A DNA stretch of 64,000 nucleotides from NORP23 sp050302475 (GTDB lineage Bacteria; Pseudomonadota; Alphaproteobacteria; Rhodobacterales; Rhodobacteraceae): NCBI GenBank assembly GCA_050302475.1, contig JBNLBF010000005.1, positions 1 through 64,000 on the forward strand. The letters run 5' to 3'. The position numbers were made by a program, and so were the translations under genes. This document shows positions 25,931 through 34,222 of the stretch, in pieces (the stretch's first letter is position 1; every line of letters starts with the position of its first letter). A model generated the notes under the pieces. That model was not told the origin of the DNA. It made no database searches and was given only the letters and a program-made list of their open reading frames with translations.

Positions 25931-26967
25931 GAATCTCTCTCCGTTCCGACGGCTTGTGCGACACTGTCGAACCCGTCTCGTTTCAGCAAATCGTCAAGCC
26001 CGCGGGCGATTTCTGCCCCAAGCGTTATGCCGTGATAGACCATCGCGGTATAGAGCTGCACCGCAGACGCTCCGGCGCGGATCTTGGCATAGGCTTGTTC
26101 CGCCGAACCAATCCCGCCGACGCCGATAAGGGGCAGATCCGTGAGGGTGGACAGTTTCGCCAGAACGCGGGTGGACATATCGAACAAGGGCTGCCCGGAC
26201 AGACCGCCGGTCTCATCGGCCTTTGGGCTTTGCAGGCCATCGCGTGACAGGGTCGTATTGGTGGCGATAATCCCACTGATGCCGGATCGATTGGCAACGA
26301 TGGCGATGTCTTCGATGTCATAACTCGACAGGTCCGGCGCAATTTTCAGAAAGATCGGCAGGCCGAATTCCGCATTCGCTGCCATCACCCCTGCCAGCAG
26401 TTCCGACAGAGCTGCCTTACCCTGCAAATCGCGCAGCTTTTCGGTGTTGGGAGAGGACACGTTGACCGTCGCGAAATCCACGTATGGACCACAGCGGGTC
26501 AGGACAGTGGCGAAATCAGCGGCGCGGTCCTCGCTGTCCTTGTTGGCGCCAAGATTGATCCCGACAATCCCCTCTCGCGGTTTGGACAGGCGGAGGGCGA
26601 CCGCGTCCATCCCGTCATTATTGAAGCCAAAGCGATTGATTGCGGCCTCATCCTCGGGCAGGCGGAACAGGCGGGGTTTGGGGTTGCCGGGCTGGGGGCG
26701 GGGGGTGACTGCGCCGACCTCGATAAAGCCGAACCCGCTCGTCAACAACGGGCGGACGGCGACGGCGTTTTTGTCAAAACCAGCGGCCAGACCCACCGGG
26801 TTAGGCAGGACCAGCCCGGCGATGTCGGTTTCCAGCCTCGAAGACCGTATCGGTCCCGGGCGCGGCGTCAGCCCTAACTGCAATGCCGTCAACGCCAACC
26901 CATGCGCCGTTTCCGGGTCCAGCGACCGCATCAATGGCATCCCGAGGTGTTGCAACAACGCCCTCAC
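25921..26967 (-). CDS. pyrD: Dihydroorotate dehydrogenase (quinone), class 2
   Basis: Membrane-associated flavoenzyme of pyrimidine synthesis, 348 residues. The amphipathic N-terminus (MRALLQHLGMPLMRSLDPET) marks class 2. FMN-binding and catalytic regions: NPVGLAAGFDKNAVAV, FGFIEVGAVTPRPQPGNP, NRFGFNNDGMD, VNVSSPNTEKLRDLQG with the catalytic Ser, and IGVGGIGSAEQAYAKIRAGA. The GTG start overlaps the DUF952 stop (GTGA) and the end overlaps arsC by 10 bases. Confidence 0.95.
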   Translation of the reverse strand: MRALLQHLGMPLMRSLDPETAHGLALTALQLGLTPRPGPIRSSRLETDIAGLVLPNPVGLAAGFDKNAVAVRPLLTSGFGFIEVGAVTPRPQPGNPKPRLFRLPEDEAAINRFGFNNDGMDAVALRLSKPREGIVGINLGANKDSEDRAADFATVLTRCGPYVDFATVNVSSPNTEKLRDLQGKAALSELLAGVMAANAEFGLPIFLKIAPDLSSYDIEDIAIVANRSGISGIIATNTTLSRDGLQSPKADETGGLSGQPLFDMSTRVLAKLSTLTDLPLIGVGGIGSAEQAYAKIRAGASAVQLYTAMVYHGITLGAEIARGLDDLLKRDGFDSVAQAVGTERDSWL

Positions 26968-27302
26968 GTCATGCCCTCGGGGAAAATATGGCCGTTCTCA
27001 CCCATTGGCAGGGGTTTGTCCCAAACCACATCGGCCATCCGCAAAGGACGATATAGATGCGGGAACAAGGCCCCGCCGCGCGATTCCTCCCAACGGAGGT
27101 CATCGCCGAGCGTATCCGCCTCCACCGCCAGCAGAACCAGCCCCTCCTCGCCAGCGAAATGCTTCGCCGCGGTTTCTGCCGCCTGATCCGCGGTCGAGAA
27201 ATGCACATAGCCATCGGCAACGTCCACCGGCGCTCCGGCGGTTTCGTTCCTTGCTTGCAAATCGGCCCACTCAGCGGTCCGGAATATCTTGTAAATCAGC
27301 AT
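26964..27302 (-). CDS. DUF952 family protein
   Basis: 112-residue protein with the DUF952 pattern: YKIFRTAEWADL at the N-terminus, the stretch DGYVHFSTADQAAETAAKHF, LVLLAVEADTLG, WEESRGGALFPHLY and RPLRMADV. Function is unknown; the fold is proposed to be related to glutathione S-transferase-like or ADP-ribosyl-type small domains, which I cannot verify. First gene of the DUF952-pyrD-arsC unit; its stop overlaps the pyrD start. Confidence 0.88.
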   Translation of the reverse strand: MLIYKIFRTAEWADLQARNETAGAPVDVADGYVHFSTADQAAETAAKHFAGEEGLVLLAVEADTLGDDLRWEESRGGALFPHLYRPLRMADVVWDKPLPMGENGHIFPEGMT

Positions 27303-27438
27303 ATGCTCTGAATGATCCAGCCGAACCGAGCCGTCAAGCGTGAACTATTTGCGAATAAAGGCAAGTTTCCGGTACGGCAGGTTTGCGCGACTCGGGAATA
27401 GGGTGTTTAATCCCCTTATCATACTTGGAGGGTACTCA

Positions 27439-29004
27439 ATGAAAACCAAACTGCTCTTATCAGCGGCGTCGGTGGCTGCGTTATCCGCAACCACGGCTCT
27501 TGCTGATTTCGAACTTACAATTCTTCACACGAACGACTTCCACGCACGCTTTGAACCGATCAGCGCGTTTGACAGCGGATGTTCGGACGAAGATAACGCC
27601 GCCGGCGAATGTTTCGGCGGCACTGCGCGTCTGGTCACGGCAATTGAAGAAGCCCGTGCCCGCGCGGAAAACGTCATCCTTGTGGATGGCGGTGACCAGT
27701 TCCAGGGCTCGCTGTTTTACACCTACTATAAAGGTGCGATGGCTGCCGAGTTCATGAACAAGCTGGGCTATGACGCGATGACCGTGGGCAACCACGAATT
27801 CGACGATGGGCCGGAAGTTCTGCGCGGGTTCGTGGACAGCGTTGATTTCCCGATCCTGATGTCTAACGCAGATATCTCGCAGGAACCCCTGTTGGCTGGT
27901 GCCATCAAGAAGTCCTATGTTCTGAATGTCGGTGGCGAAATCATCGGCCTTATCGGCCTGACACCGCAGGACACGGATGAACTGGCAAGCCCAGGTGACA
28001 ACGTGAACTTCCTCGATCCCGTCGAGTCGGTTCAGCATCAGGTGGATGTGCTGACCGACATGGGTGTGAACAAGATCATCGTTCTGTCCCACTCCGGCTA
28101 TGGCGTTGACAAGCGTGTTGCGGCGGAAACAACCGGTGTTGACGTGATCGTGGGTGGTCACACCAATACCTATCTGTCGAACCTTGATGAAGATGCAGCG
28201 GGTAAATATCCGACAATGGTTGGCGATACCGCCATCGTGTCGGCCTACGCCTACGGCAAATTCCTGGGCGAGCTGAACGTCTATTTCGATGACAACGGTA
28301 AGGTGCTGAGCGCCTTTGGTGAGCCAATCATCATGGATGGTGGCGTTGCTGAAGACGGCGACACCGTTGCGCGTATCGACGAGCTGGCCATTCCGCTGGA
28401 CGAAATCCGTAACGAGGTTGTGGCACAGACCGCAGCCCCGATTGACGGGTCACGCGAAAACTGCCGTGCCATGGAATGCGAGATGGGTAACCTTGTCGCT
28501 GACGCCATGCTGGACCGTGTTGCCGATCAGGGTATCCAGATTGCCTTCGCCAATGGTGGTGGGCTTCGTGCTTCCATCGACGCGGGTGAGGTCACTATGG
28601 GTGAGGTCCTGACGGTGCTGCCGTTCCAGAACACCCTTGCGACCTTCCAGATTTCCGGTGCCGGCGTTATTGCTGCGCTGGAAAATGGCGTGAGTCAGAT
28701 CGAAGAGGGCGCAGGCCGTTTCCCGCAGGTTGCGGGTATGACTTTTGCGTTTGACGCAGCCGCCGAAGCTGGTAGCCGTGTCTCCGACGTGATGGTTGGC
28801 GGCGAGCCGATTGACCCTGATGCGATCTATGGTGTTGTGACCAACAACTACGTTCGCGGCGGCGGTGACGGCTATTCCATGTTCGCAACGGATGCGATGA
28901 ACGCCTATGACTATGGTCCGTCGCTGGATCAGGTTGTGGCGGACTACATGCTCGAATCCGGTGAATATACGCCTTACCTCGACGGCAGAATCACCGCAAA
29001 GTAA
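27439..29004 (+). CDS. Bifunctional metallophosphatase/5'-nucleotidase (UshA-like), exported
   Basis: 521-residue periplasmic enzyme that hydrolyses nucleotides and related phosphoesters. Signal peptide MKTKLLLSAASVAALSATTA with cleavage near ALA. The metallophosphatase domain has LTILHTNDFHARFEP, ILVDGGDQFQGSLFY, AMTVGNHEFDDG and VIVGGHTNTYL; the C-terminal substrate-binding domain has MGNLVADAMLD, FANGGGLRASIDAGEVTMGE and NNYVRGGGDGYSMF. GGAGG ribosome site 6 bases upstream. It could feed nucleosides to the purine importer, though it is not linked to it. A clear terminator follows. Confidence 0.94.
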   Translation: MKTKLLLSAASVAALSATTALADFELTILHTNDFHARFEPISAFDSGCSDEDNAAGECFGGTARLVTAIEEARARAENVILVDGGDQFQGSLFYTYYKGAMAAEFMNKLGYDAMTVGNHEFDDGPEVLRGFVDSVDFPILMSNADISQEPLLAGAIKKSYVLNVGGEIIGLIGLTPQDTDELASPGDNVNFLDPVESVQHQVDVLTDMGVNKIIVLSHSGYGVDKRVAAETTGVDVIVGGHTNTYLSNLDEDAAGKYPTMVGDTAIVSAYAYGKFLGELNVYFDDNGKVLSAFGEPIIMDGGVAEDGDTVARIDELAIPLDEIRNEVVAQTAAPIDGSRENCRAMECEMGNLVADAMLDRVADQGIQIAFANGGGLRASIDAGEVTMGEVLTVLPFQNTLATFQISGAGVIAALENGVSQIEEGAGRFPQVAGMTFAFDAAAEAGSRVSDVMVGGEPIDPDAIYGVVTNNYVRGGGDGYSMFATDAMNAYDYGPSLDQVVADYMLESGEYTPYLDGRITAK

Positions 29005-29025
29005 ATGCGGTTTGAACACAACCAG

Positions 29026-29055
29026 AAAAGGCGCGTTTTGCACGCGCCTTTTTTG
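29026..29055 (+). terminator. Terminator of the 5'-nucleotidase gene
   Basis: Stem AAGGCGCG(T) / (A)CGCGCCTT with a short loop followed by a run of T, 22 bases after the stop codon. Confidence 0.88.
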
Positions 29056-29551
29056 TATTGCAAAGGAGTTTTCGCGTTCCGCGAGAAACCTGACATTTTT
29101 CCGCCCCAATTCGGTCCGAACTGTCACAATCAAACTGTCGATTTCCAGAAATAACCTTTTTTCGGTCGTTCGGTCGCCCTGTTCAATTGCGATAACAGAC
29201 TTGCAAACAGAGGCGGATGTCTACAGTCCCCCAGTAAATAGTTTCGCCTCTGTCTGCACCAGTGTGTATCTAGTGTGTAAGTGGTACGTGGGTCTATGTC
29301 GTAGTTAGGACGCGTATCGAGTGAGCAGAGTTAGTCCCTTTTAATCTGTGCTTGCGTAAACAGTTTCGAGTATCAGAGTACCCGTTGTTGAAATAGACAA
29401 CTTCGCCGATAGCCGCAGCCTTTTCGCTGCGGCTATTGCTTTGTGGCTACCACTATTCCCCGAATAATCTGCTTGTTTGAGACTGTGATGGTCTGACACA
29501 TTATTTATTTTCCATATTGCGTATATACCGAATCAGGAATATAGAGAGGGC
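29056..29551. other. Long non-coding gap with two stem structures
   Basis: About 495 bases without a supportable gene between the nucleotidase terminator and the ArsR gene. It is AT-richer than the coding parts. Inside are an inverted repeat ACAGAGGCG / CGCCTCTGT (29207..29253) and a terminator-like hairpin at 29409..29436. The layout could hold a small RNA of roughly 200 bases on the plus strand; no known RNA family is recognised. Confidence 0.4.
29409..29443 (+). terminator. Terminator-like hairpin in non-coding gap
   Basis: Perfect 11-bp stem ATAGCCGCAGC / GCTGCGGCTAT with a 6-base loop, followed by TGCTTTG, a weak T tract. No gene ends just before it, so it may close a small RNA. Confidence 0.45.
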
Positions 29552-29893
29552 ATGAACATGCACAAAATCTTTCATGCTTTATCTGAACCGCATCGACTGC
29601 AGATGCTGGATCGCCTGTCCGCAAGTCATTGCACCGTCGGCGAACTGTCTGAAGCTGTCAAACTTGGTCAGCCGCAAACCTCCAAACATCTTCGCCTTCT
29701 GAAGCAGGCGGGGCTGGTGACCGCCCGTATCGATGGGCCAAAACGTATCTATTCGCTGCGCCCCGAGGCGCTGGGCGATATTCACCTTTGGCTGGATCGG
29801 TACCGCGCCATTTGGGGCGCACGATTCGATCAATTGGACGCGCTGTTGGCAGATGAAACACGCCAAAAACGAGGAAATGATAATGATACCTGA
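29552..29893 (+). CDS. ArsR/SmtB-family transcriptional regulator
   Basis: 113-residue winged-helix repressor: HKIFHALSEPHRLQMLDRLS, then CTVGELSEAVKLGQPQTSKH in the recognition helix region, LRLLKQAGLVTARIDG and the wing PKRIYSLRPEA. There is no CxC metal site in helix 3, so it belongs to the non-metal group (SdpR/YczG-like) that usually sits next to SRPBCC genes, as here. The ATG at 29552 has GAGAGGG upstream; a second Met is two codons on. Overlaps the next gene by 11 bases. Confidence 0.9.
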   Translation: MNMHKIFHALSEPHRLQMLDRLSASHCTVGELSEAVKLGQPQTSKHLRLLKQAGLVTARIDGPKRIYSLRPEALGDIHLWLDRYRAIWGARFDQLDALLADETRQKRGNDNDT

Positions 29894-30377
29894 CCTGACC
29901 AAAAATTTCCGGGTGGAACTGACCTCCGACACCAGCCTGACATTGGTGCGGCATTTCAGGGCCACGCCTGACCGCGTGTTTCGCGCGATGACCGACCCTG
30001 ACACGGTCCCGAAATGGTATGGTCTTGCAACCTTGCCGATGGTCAGTTGCGAAATAGACCTGAAACCCGGAGGTCGCTGGCGTTACGTGCTGTTTTCCGA
30101 AGACGCAGGAGAACATGCCTTCACCGGAACCTACCGGGATATCAATGCGCCCTCGCAGTTGGTGTATACGGAACTCTACGAACCTCTGGGACCGGATCAT
30201 GAAACGGTGGTCACCGCTTCATTCGTCGCTGATGAGGGCGGGACGCTGTATCACGGCCGGATCGATTACAAATCCAAAGCGGACCGCGACAATCACATTG
30301 CTTCCGGTATGGAGGGCGGGGCTGAGCAATCCCTCGACCGGCTGGAGGCTATTTTATCCGAAACACAGGACAGCTGA
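29883..30377 (+). CDS. SRPBCC (AHSA1-type) domain protein
   Basis: 164-residue START-like fold protein with the AHSA1/activator of Hsp90 ATPase pattern: LTLVRHFRATPDRVFRAMTD, VPKWYGLATLPM, CEIDLKPGGRWRYVLFSED, FTGTYRDINAPSQLVYTELYE and the end GAEQSLDRLEAIL. It probably binds a hydrophobic ligand. The start ATG at 29883 lies inside the end of the ArsR gene. ArsR-SRPBCC pairs are common, with the regulator controlling the pair. A frame extending upstream to 29733 is the ArsR gene out of frame. Confidence 0.9.
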   Translation: MIPDLTKNFRVELTSDTSLTLVRHFRATPDRVFRAMTDPDTVPKWYGLATLPMVSCEIDLKPGGRWRYVLFSEDAGEHAFTGTYRDINAPSQLVYTELYEPLGPDHETVVTASFVADEGGTLYHGRIDYKSKADRDNHIASGMEGGAEQSLDRLEAILSETQDS

Positions 30378-30378
30378 C

Positions 30379-31041
30379 ATGACTGACACATCAATCCCCC
30401 AAAAATCCGGTCAAATCGCTGCCCGATTGGCCGTGGCGGCCCCGATTGGTTTTGTCCTGCTTCTGATGCTCTTGCATCTGATCCGCCCGGATGTGTCGCC
30501 TTCGTGGCAACCAATCAGCGATTATGCGCTGGGTTCAAACGGCTGGATAATGACGCTGGCGTTTCTGTGCTGGGGCATTGGGCCTCTGACGCTGGCTTTG
30601 ACTCTTTGGCCAAGGTTGCGAGGGATCGGTACCCGAATTGGGTTGAGCCTGTTGCTGCTGGGCACGCTGGGGCCGTTTCTGGCGGCAATTTTCCCGACAG
30701 ACCCGACAGGAACACTTCCGGATCAGATGACCACCGGGGGAATGATCCATGCTAGCGCCGCCGCGTTGGCAGACCTGATCGTGCTGGGCGGTCTGATCCT
30801 GTCGATCATCCATTGCCGAGAGGGTCAGATATGGCAGGCGTGGCGTCGGGCAGTTCTGGGCACTGCCATACTGGCGATGCTGCTGTTGATCGGGTCAGGC
30901 GTAGCGCTGGGAATGTTGATGCCCGAAAGTGGCGTTATGGGCCCTGAGGTTACTGTCGGGTGGATCATGCGGGCGTATGCGGTTGTGTCGAACCTGTGGG
31001 TGATGGTCGCGGCTTGGGCGACATATCAGGCGGGGCGGTAG
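30379..31041 (+). CDS. DUF998 family membrane protein
   Basis: 220-residue integral membrane protein with six likely helices. The stretch SWQPISDYALGSNGWIMTLA near residue 43 and IFPTDPTGTLPDQMTTGGMI followed by HASAA near residue 105 are the two conserved loops of DUF998. The function is unknown. It begins one base after the SRPBCC stop, making an ArsR-SRPBCC-DUF998 operon. Confidence 0.85.
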   Translation: MTDTSIPQKSGQIAARLAVAAPIGFVLLLMLLHLIRPDVSPSWQPISDYALGSNGWIMTLAFLCWGIGPLTLALTLWPRLRGIGTRIGLSLLLLGTLGPFLAAIFPTDPTGTLPDQMTTGGMIHASAAALADLIVLGGLILSIIHCREGQIWQAWRRAVLGTAILAMLLLIGSGVALGMLMPESGVMGPEVTVGWIMRAYAVVSNLWVMVAAWATYQAGR

Positions 31042-31044
31042 GGG

Positions 31045-32172
31045 TCAGAACCCCGCGCCCGTCGTATCTCCGTTCAGATAAACCAGATACCCGATGACTC
31101 CCGCCAGGATCGCCGCTGCGATCGCGGCAAACAGGATTTTCCAGACTGACCAGGGCCGATCCCCTTTCACCGCACCGGTGCGGGCGTTCACCACGAAGCG
31201 GTAGGTCTTGCCACGATACTTGTAGGCCGCCAGCCAGACCGGCAGCAGGATATGTTTGAAGGTCACGTCTTTTACGGTCGTATCAATATCATGCACCCGC
31301 TGACGATCCCCGCCGATATCGAATTTGACATCGCGCAGGATGGTGCGGTTCATGATGTCCCGGGCCTCGACAAACCCTTCCTCCAGCGTGACGGCGTACC
31401 CTTCGGCGCGAAATCCCGCCAGATATTCCGGGCTGTAAGGTTCCAGCGCGGACAGGTCCCACGGTGCCAGTGCATCAGTGTAGGCTTTCGGCAGGCTGCG
31501 CGAGGCCAGAACCAGCACATCATCAAAGAACCGCGCCACACGGCCCGATTTCGGCGTCCAGCGGATTTTCGGCACCTGTTGATTGCGGGTCTGGCGTTTA
31601 CCATTGATGGTCACGGTCACGCGGCGGGTTTCGTAATAGACCGTTCCGCGTTCTCCGCGGTAGCTGGATTTCGTGTCCGCGTCATATGTCCAGAAGGGGA
31701 CATAGATCCCCTGCATCCGCCGTCCGGCACGGACATATTGTTTCATACCATTGGGGGCAAACCAGAGATTGCCCATCCAGCGCGTCATGGCGTGACGCGC
31801 ATCGCGTTCACTCAGCGCGAAGGGCAGGACGCCTTTGGGTTTAATATGCCGTTGCGTGCCGGTGCCAATGACCACGGGCGTGGCGCAGAACGGGCATTCG
31901 CTGGCATGATCTTCCCCGGTAAACTCCACCTCCGCCCCGCAATTGGGGCATTTGGAGATGCGGGTCTCCTGCATCTCGGCGTCGGGCAGGTCAGCGGTCA
32001 GGGCGCGCCGAAAGTCCAGTTCCTTGATTGCACCACCGCGCCAGGGACCGTCATCGATTTCCTCGACCGCGCCGCAATGATCACAGGTCAGGTTGCCCGC
32101 ATTCGGGTCAAACCGCATATCCGCGCCACACTGGTGGCACGGGAACCTGTGTTCTGCTCCGTCCTCGGCCAT
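31045..32172 (-). CDS. Zinc-ribbon membrane-anchored protein (TFIIB-type zinc ribbon)
   Basis: 375-residue protein beginning with two zinc ribbons: CHQCGADMRFDPNAGNLTC followed by DHCG, and CPNCGAEVEFTGEDHASECP followed by FC. A long central domain has WMGNLWFAPNGMKQYV, GIYVPFWTYDADTKSSYRGE and HILLPVWLAAYKYRGKTYRF, and one C-terminal membrane helix (WKILFAAIAAAILAGVIGYL) anchors it. It is often annotated as helicase-like because of the ribbons, but no helicase motor is present. It is the last gene of the SPFH/TelA/XpaC cluster, 6 bases after the SPFH gene. Confidence 0.82.
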   Translation of the reverse strand: MAEDGAEHRFPCHQCGADMRFDPNAGNLTCDHCGAVEEIDDGPWRGGAIKELDFRRALTADLPDAEMQETRISKCPNCGAEVEFTGEDHASECPFCATPVVIGTGTQRHIKPKGVLPFALSERDARHAMTRWMGNLWFAPNGMKQYVRAGRRMQGIYVPFWTYDADTKSSYRGERGTVYYETRRVTVTINGKRQTRNQQVPKIRWTPKSGRVARFFDDVLVLASRSLPKAYTDALAPWDLSALEPYSPEYLAGFRAEGYAVTLEEGFVEARDIMNRTILRDVKFDIGGDRQRVHDIDTTVKDVTFKHILLPVWLAAYKYRGKTYRFVVNARTGAVKGDRPWSVWKILFAAIAAAILAGVIGYLVYLNGDTTGAGF

Positions 32173-32178
32173 CAGAAA

Positions 32179-33270
32179 TTAGCTGGCAGGTGGGGGCGGG
32201 GGCATAACAGTGAAAAGCTGTGCCAGCTCCATGATGTCCTCGGCTGGTTTCCAGCCATCCTGACCGGCAGACCAGACAAGGGTTTCGCGGGTGAAACTGC
32301 CATCCGCGGCCATCCGGCCCAGCGTGGCACGGGAAAACGGCCCTTTGGCCTCGCCACTTTCGGCGATATGCCAGACCTTCTCGGTCGGGGGAGGCGGGGG
32401 GACCTGAGTGGCAGGGGCGGTTTGCTGCGCCATCTGATTGGCCATCATCATGCCCATCCCGACACCCAGCCCTTCGCCCATACCACCACCGGCAGGGTTC
32501 TTGGCGGCTTCGGTCATCGCTTCGGCGGCCGAGAACTGCGTATACCGTCCCAGATCGCCAACAATGCCCATGGAGGTCCGCTTGTCCATCGCTGCTTCGA
32601 CTTCTGCGGGCAGCGAGATGTTCTCGATGTAGAATTCCGGCATCTCCAACCCGTACTCGGCCAACTGCGGGCTGACCTTGGCAGCAATCAGCTTGCCGAG
32701 GTCCAGAGTATTGGCCGCCATATCCAGCACCGGAATGCCACTGCTGGCCAATGCATTCGATGACAGTGCCACGATGATGTTGCGGATCTGGTAGCTGATC
32801 TCGTCGGTGGTGAACTCGCCATCCGTCCCGACAATCTCGCGCAGGAACTTCGCCGGGTCCGTCACGCGGATGGTGTAGGTGCCATAGGCACGCAGGCGTA
32901 CGGGGCCGAATTCCGGGTCACGGCACATGATCGGGTTCTTGGTGCCCCATTTCAGGTCCTGGAATCGGGTCGTATTGACGAAATAAATTTCCGATTTGAA
33001 GGGGCTTTTGAACCCGTGATCCCAATGCTGCAATGTCGTCAGGATCGGCATGTTGTTGGTTTCCAGCATGTAAAGGCCGGGGGTGAACACATCGGCCAGC
33101 TGGCCTTCATGCACGAACACGGCCGCCTGTCCTTCGCGGACCGTCAGCTTGGCCCCGTATTTGATTTCATGCCCTTCACGTTCGAACCGCCAGACGAGCG
33201 TGTCGTTCGTGTCATCCGTATGATGGATGACGTCGATAAACTCACCCATCAGAAAATCAAGAATTCCCAT
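32179..33270 (-). CDS. SPFH (band 7) domain protein with C-terminal GYF_2 domain
   Basis: 363-residue cytoplasmic protein of the YdjI/virion-core-like SPFH group. The SPFH domain (about residues 30-230) has KLTVREGQAAVFVHEGQLAD, DPEFGPVRLRAYGTYTIRV and PEFYIENISLPAEVEAAMDK. A Gly/Met- and Pro-rich linker (GEGLGVGMGMMMANQMAQQ) leads to a GYF_2 domain from about residue 300 (VWHIAESGEAKGPFSRATL). Such proteins make oligomeric scaffolds under envelope stress. Sits between the zinc-ribbon and DUF2927 genes. Confidence 0.88.
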   Translation of the reverse strand: MGILDFLMGEFIDVIHHTDDTNDTLVWRFEREGHEIKYGAKLTVREGQAAVFVHEGQLADVFTPGLYMLETNNMPILTTLQHWDHGFKSPFKSEIYFVNTTRFQDLKWGTKNPIMCRDPEFGPVRLRAYGTYTIRVTDPAKFLREIVGTDGEFTTDEISYQIRNIIVALSSNALASSGIPVLDMAANTLDLGKLIAAKVSPQLAEYGLEMPEFYIENISLPAEVEAAMDKRTSMGIVGDLGRYTQFSAAEAMTEAAKNPAGGGMGEGLGVGMGMMMANQMAQQTAPATQVPPPPPTEKVWHIAESGEAKGPFSRATLGRMAADGSFTRETLVWSAGQDGWKPAEDIMELAQLFTVMPPPPPAS

Positions 33271-33286
33271 CTTTCACCTCTCGTCG

Positions 33287-34180
33287 TTAGTTTCTGCCCA
33301 CGGCGTCGCGGGCTATCTGTGGCAGTAGGGGACGGACCTCGGCGGCGTTCATCCCTGCCCGTAATCTGGGGTCGTATAGCATCCGAAGCAAGATTTGATC
33401 GTGCAATGTCAGCAAAGCGAATTCTTCGTCATCGTTGAAAATCGACGGGCGCGCGGTGCGGCTGTCGTTGGACAGACCCATCGCCTGCGCCATTTCCTCG
33501 TTGATGCAGGATCGGCGCATCAGCTCGTTATGCTCGCCTTTGATCAGGATGATCGCTTTTTCGTAGACGCCCCGGCTCCCCGGTTTTGCAAAGGCAAAGG
33601 CGGCGCAGAAAACATTGATCGGACTGTTAAGGAAAGAGTCGATAACCGCCGGACCAACATTCGGGAACAGGCGTTGCAGCTCCGGCACGAAGGCTTCCTG
33701 CTCCGGTTTGCTGAGGAACAACACATGGATGTCAGCATCTTCTGACTGTGTCATCCCCATATCCAGACCGGTAAGCCCTGCGAGCTGTCGCGTGAACTTC
33801 GTCACATCCCTGATGTCGCGGTTGCGCTGCGCAGTCGAGGTCGACGGACCAAACACTGTCCTGACTGTCACCGGGCCTTCCCAGCGGCGAATATATGTCG
33901 GCGTTTCGCGTTGAATATACTGGCCATTCGAGATGGTATATTCGTCAAACAATGCGATCCGTTCGAAATTTCGCTCCAGATCGGCATAGGTAAACTGTGC
34001 ATCTGCCGGTGCGGTTTCCGTTCGCAACCGGCCATCGGCCAGCAGGCTACGCGTCGCCGCGTGGTAAAACGCCCCGATTGCGTCATCACCAAGCTGTGGC
34101 GGCGGCTGCGGGATGGGCGAGGGCTCACATCCCGTCAGGGCAAGAACAAGCGGCAATATGGCGATACGCAGATGCTTCAC
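33287..34180 (-). CDS. DUF2927 lipoprotein
   Basis: 297-residue exported protein. Signal peptide with a lipobox (LALTGC), so it is probably lipid-anchored. The DUF2927 domain includes RRWEGPVTVRTVFGPSTSTA, a stretch like zinc-metallopeptidase relatives (NEEMAQAMGLSNDS) near residue 228 and a C-terminal LTLHDQILLRMLYDPRLRAG. The Glu in NEEMAQ occurs where gluzincin-like relatives carry HE, so activity is uncertain. GTG start at 34180. Part of the 31-36 kb minus-strand cluster. Confidence 0.8.
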   Translation of the reverse strand: MKHLRIAILPLVLALTGCEPSPIPQPPPQLGDDAIGAFYHAATRSLLADGRLRTETAPADAQFTYADLERNFERIALFDEYTISNGQYIQRETPTYIRRWEGPVTVRTVFGPSTSTAQRNRDIRDVTKFTRQLAGLTGLDMGMTQSEDADIHVLFLSKPEQEAFVPELQRLFPNVGPAVIDSFLNSPINVFCAAFAFAKPGSRGVYEKAIILIKGEHNELMRRSCINEEMAQAMGLSNDSRTARPSIFNDDEEFALLTLHDQILLRMLYDPRLRAGMNAAEVRPLLPQIARDAVGRN

Positions 34181-34222
34181 AATGGAATCCAGTTGTGGTG
34201 GCCCCCGAAGGGGCGACCGATG

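Noticed and set aside
31252..32763. 503-codon plus-strand frame across two minus-strand genes
   Set aside because: Overlaps the zinc-ribbon and SPFH genes in antisense; both have strong motifs on the minus strand.
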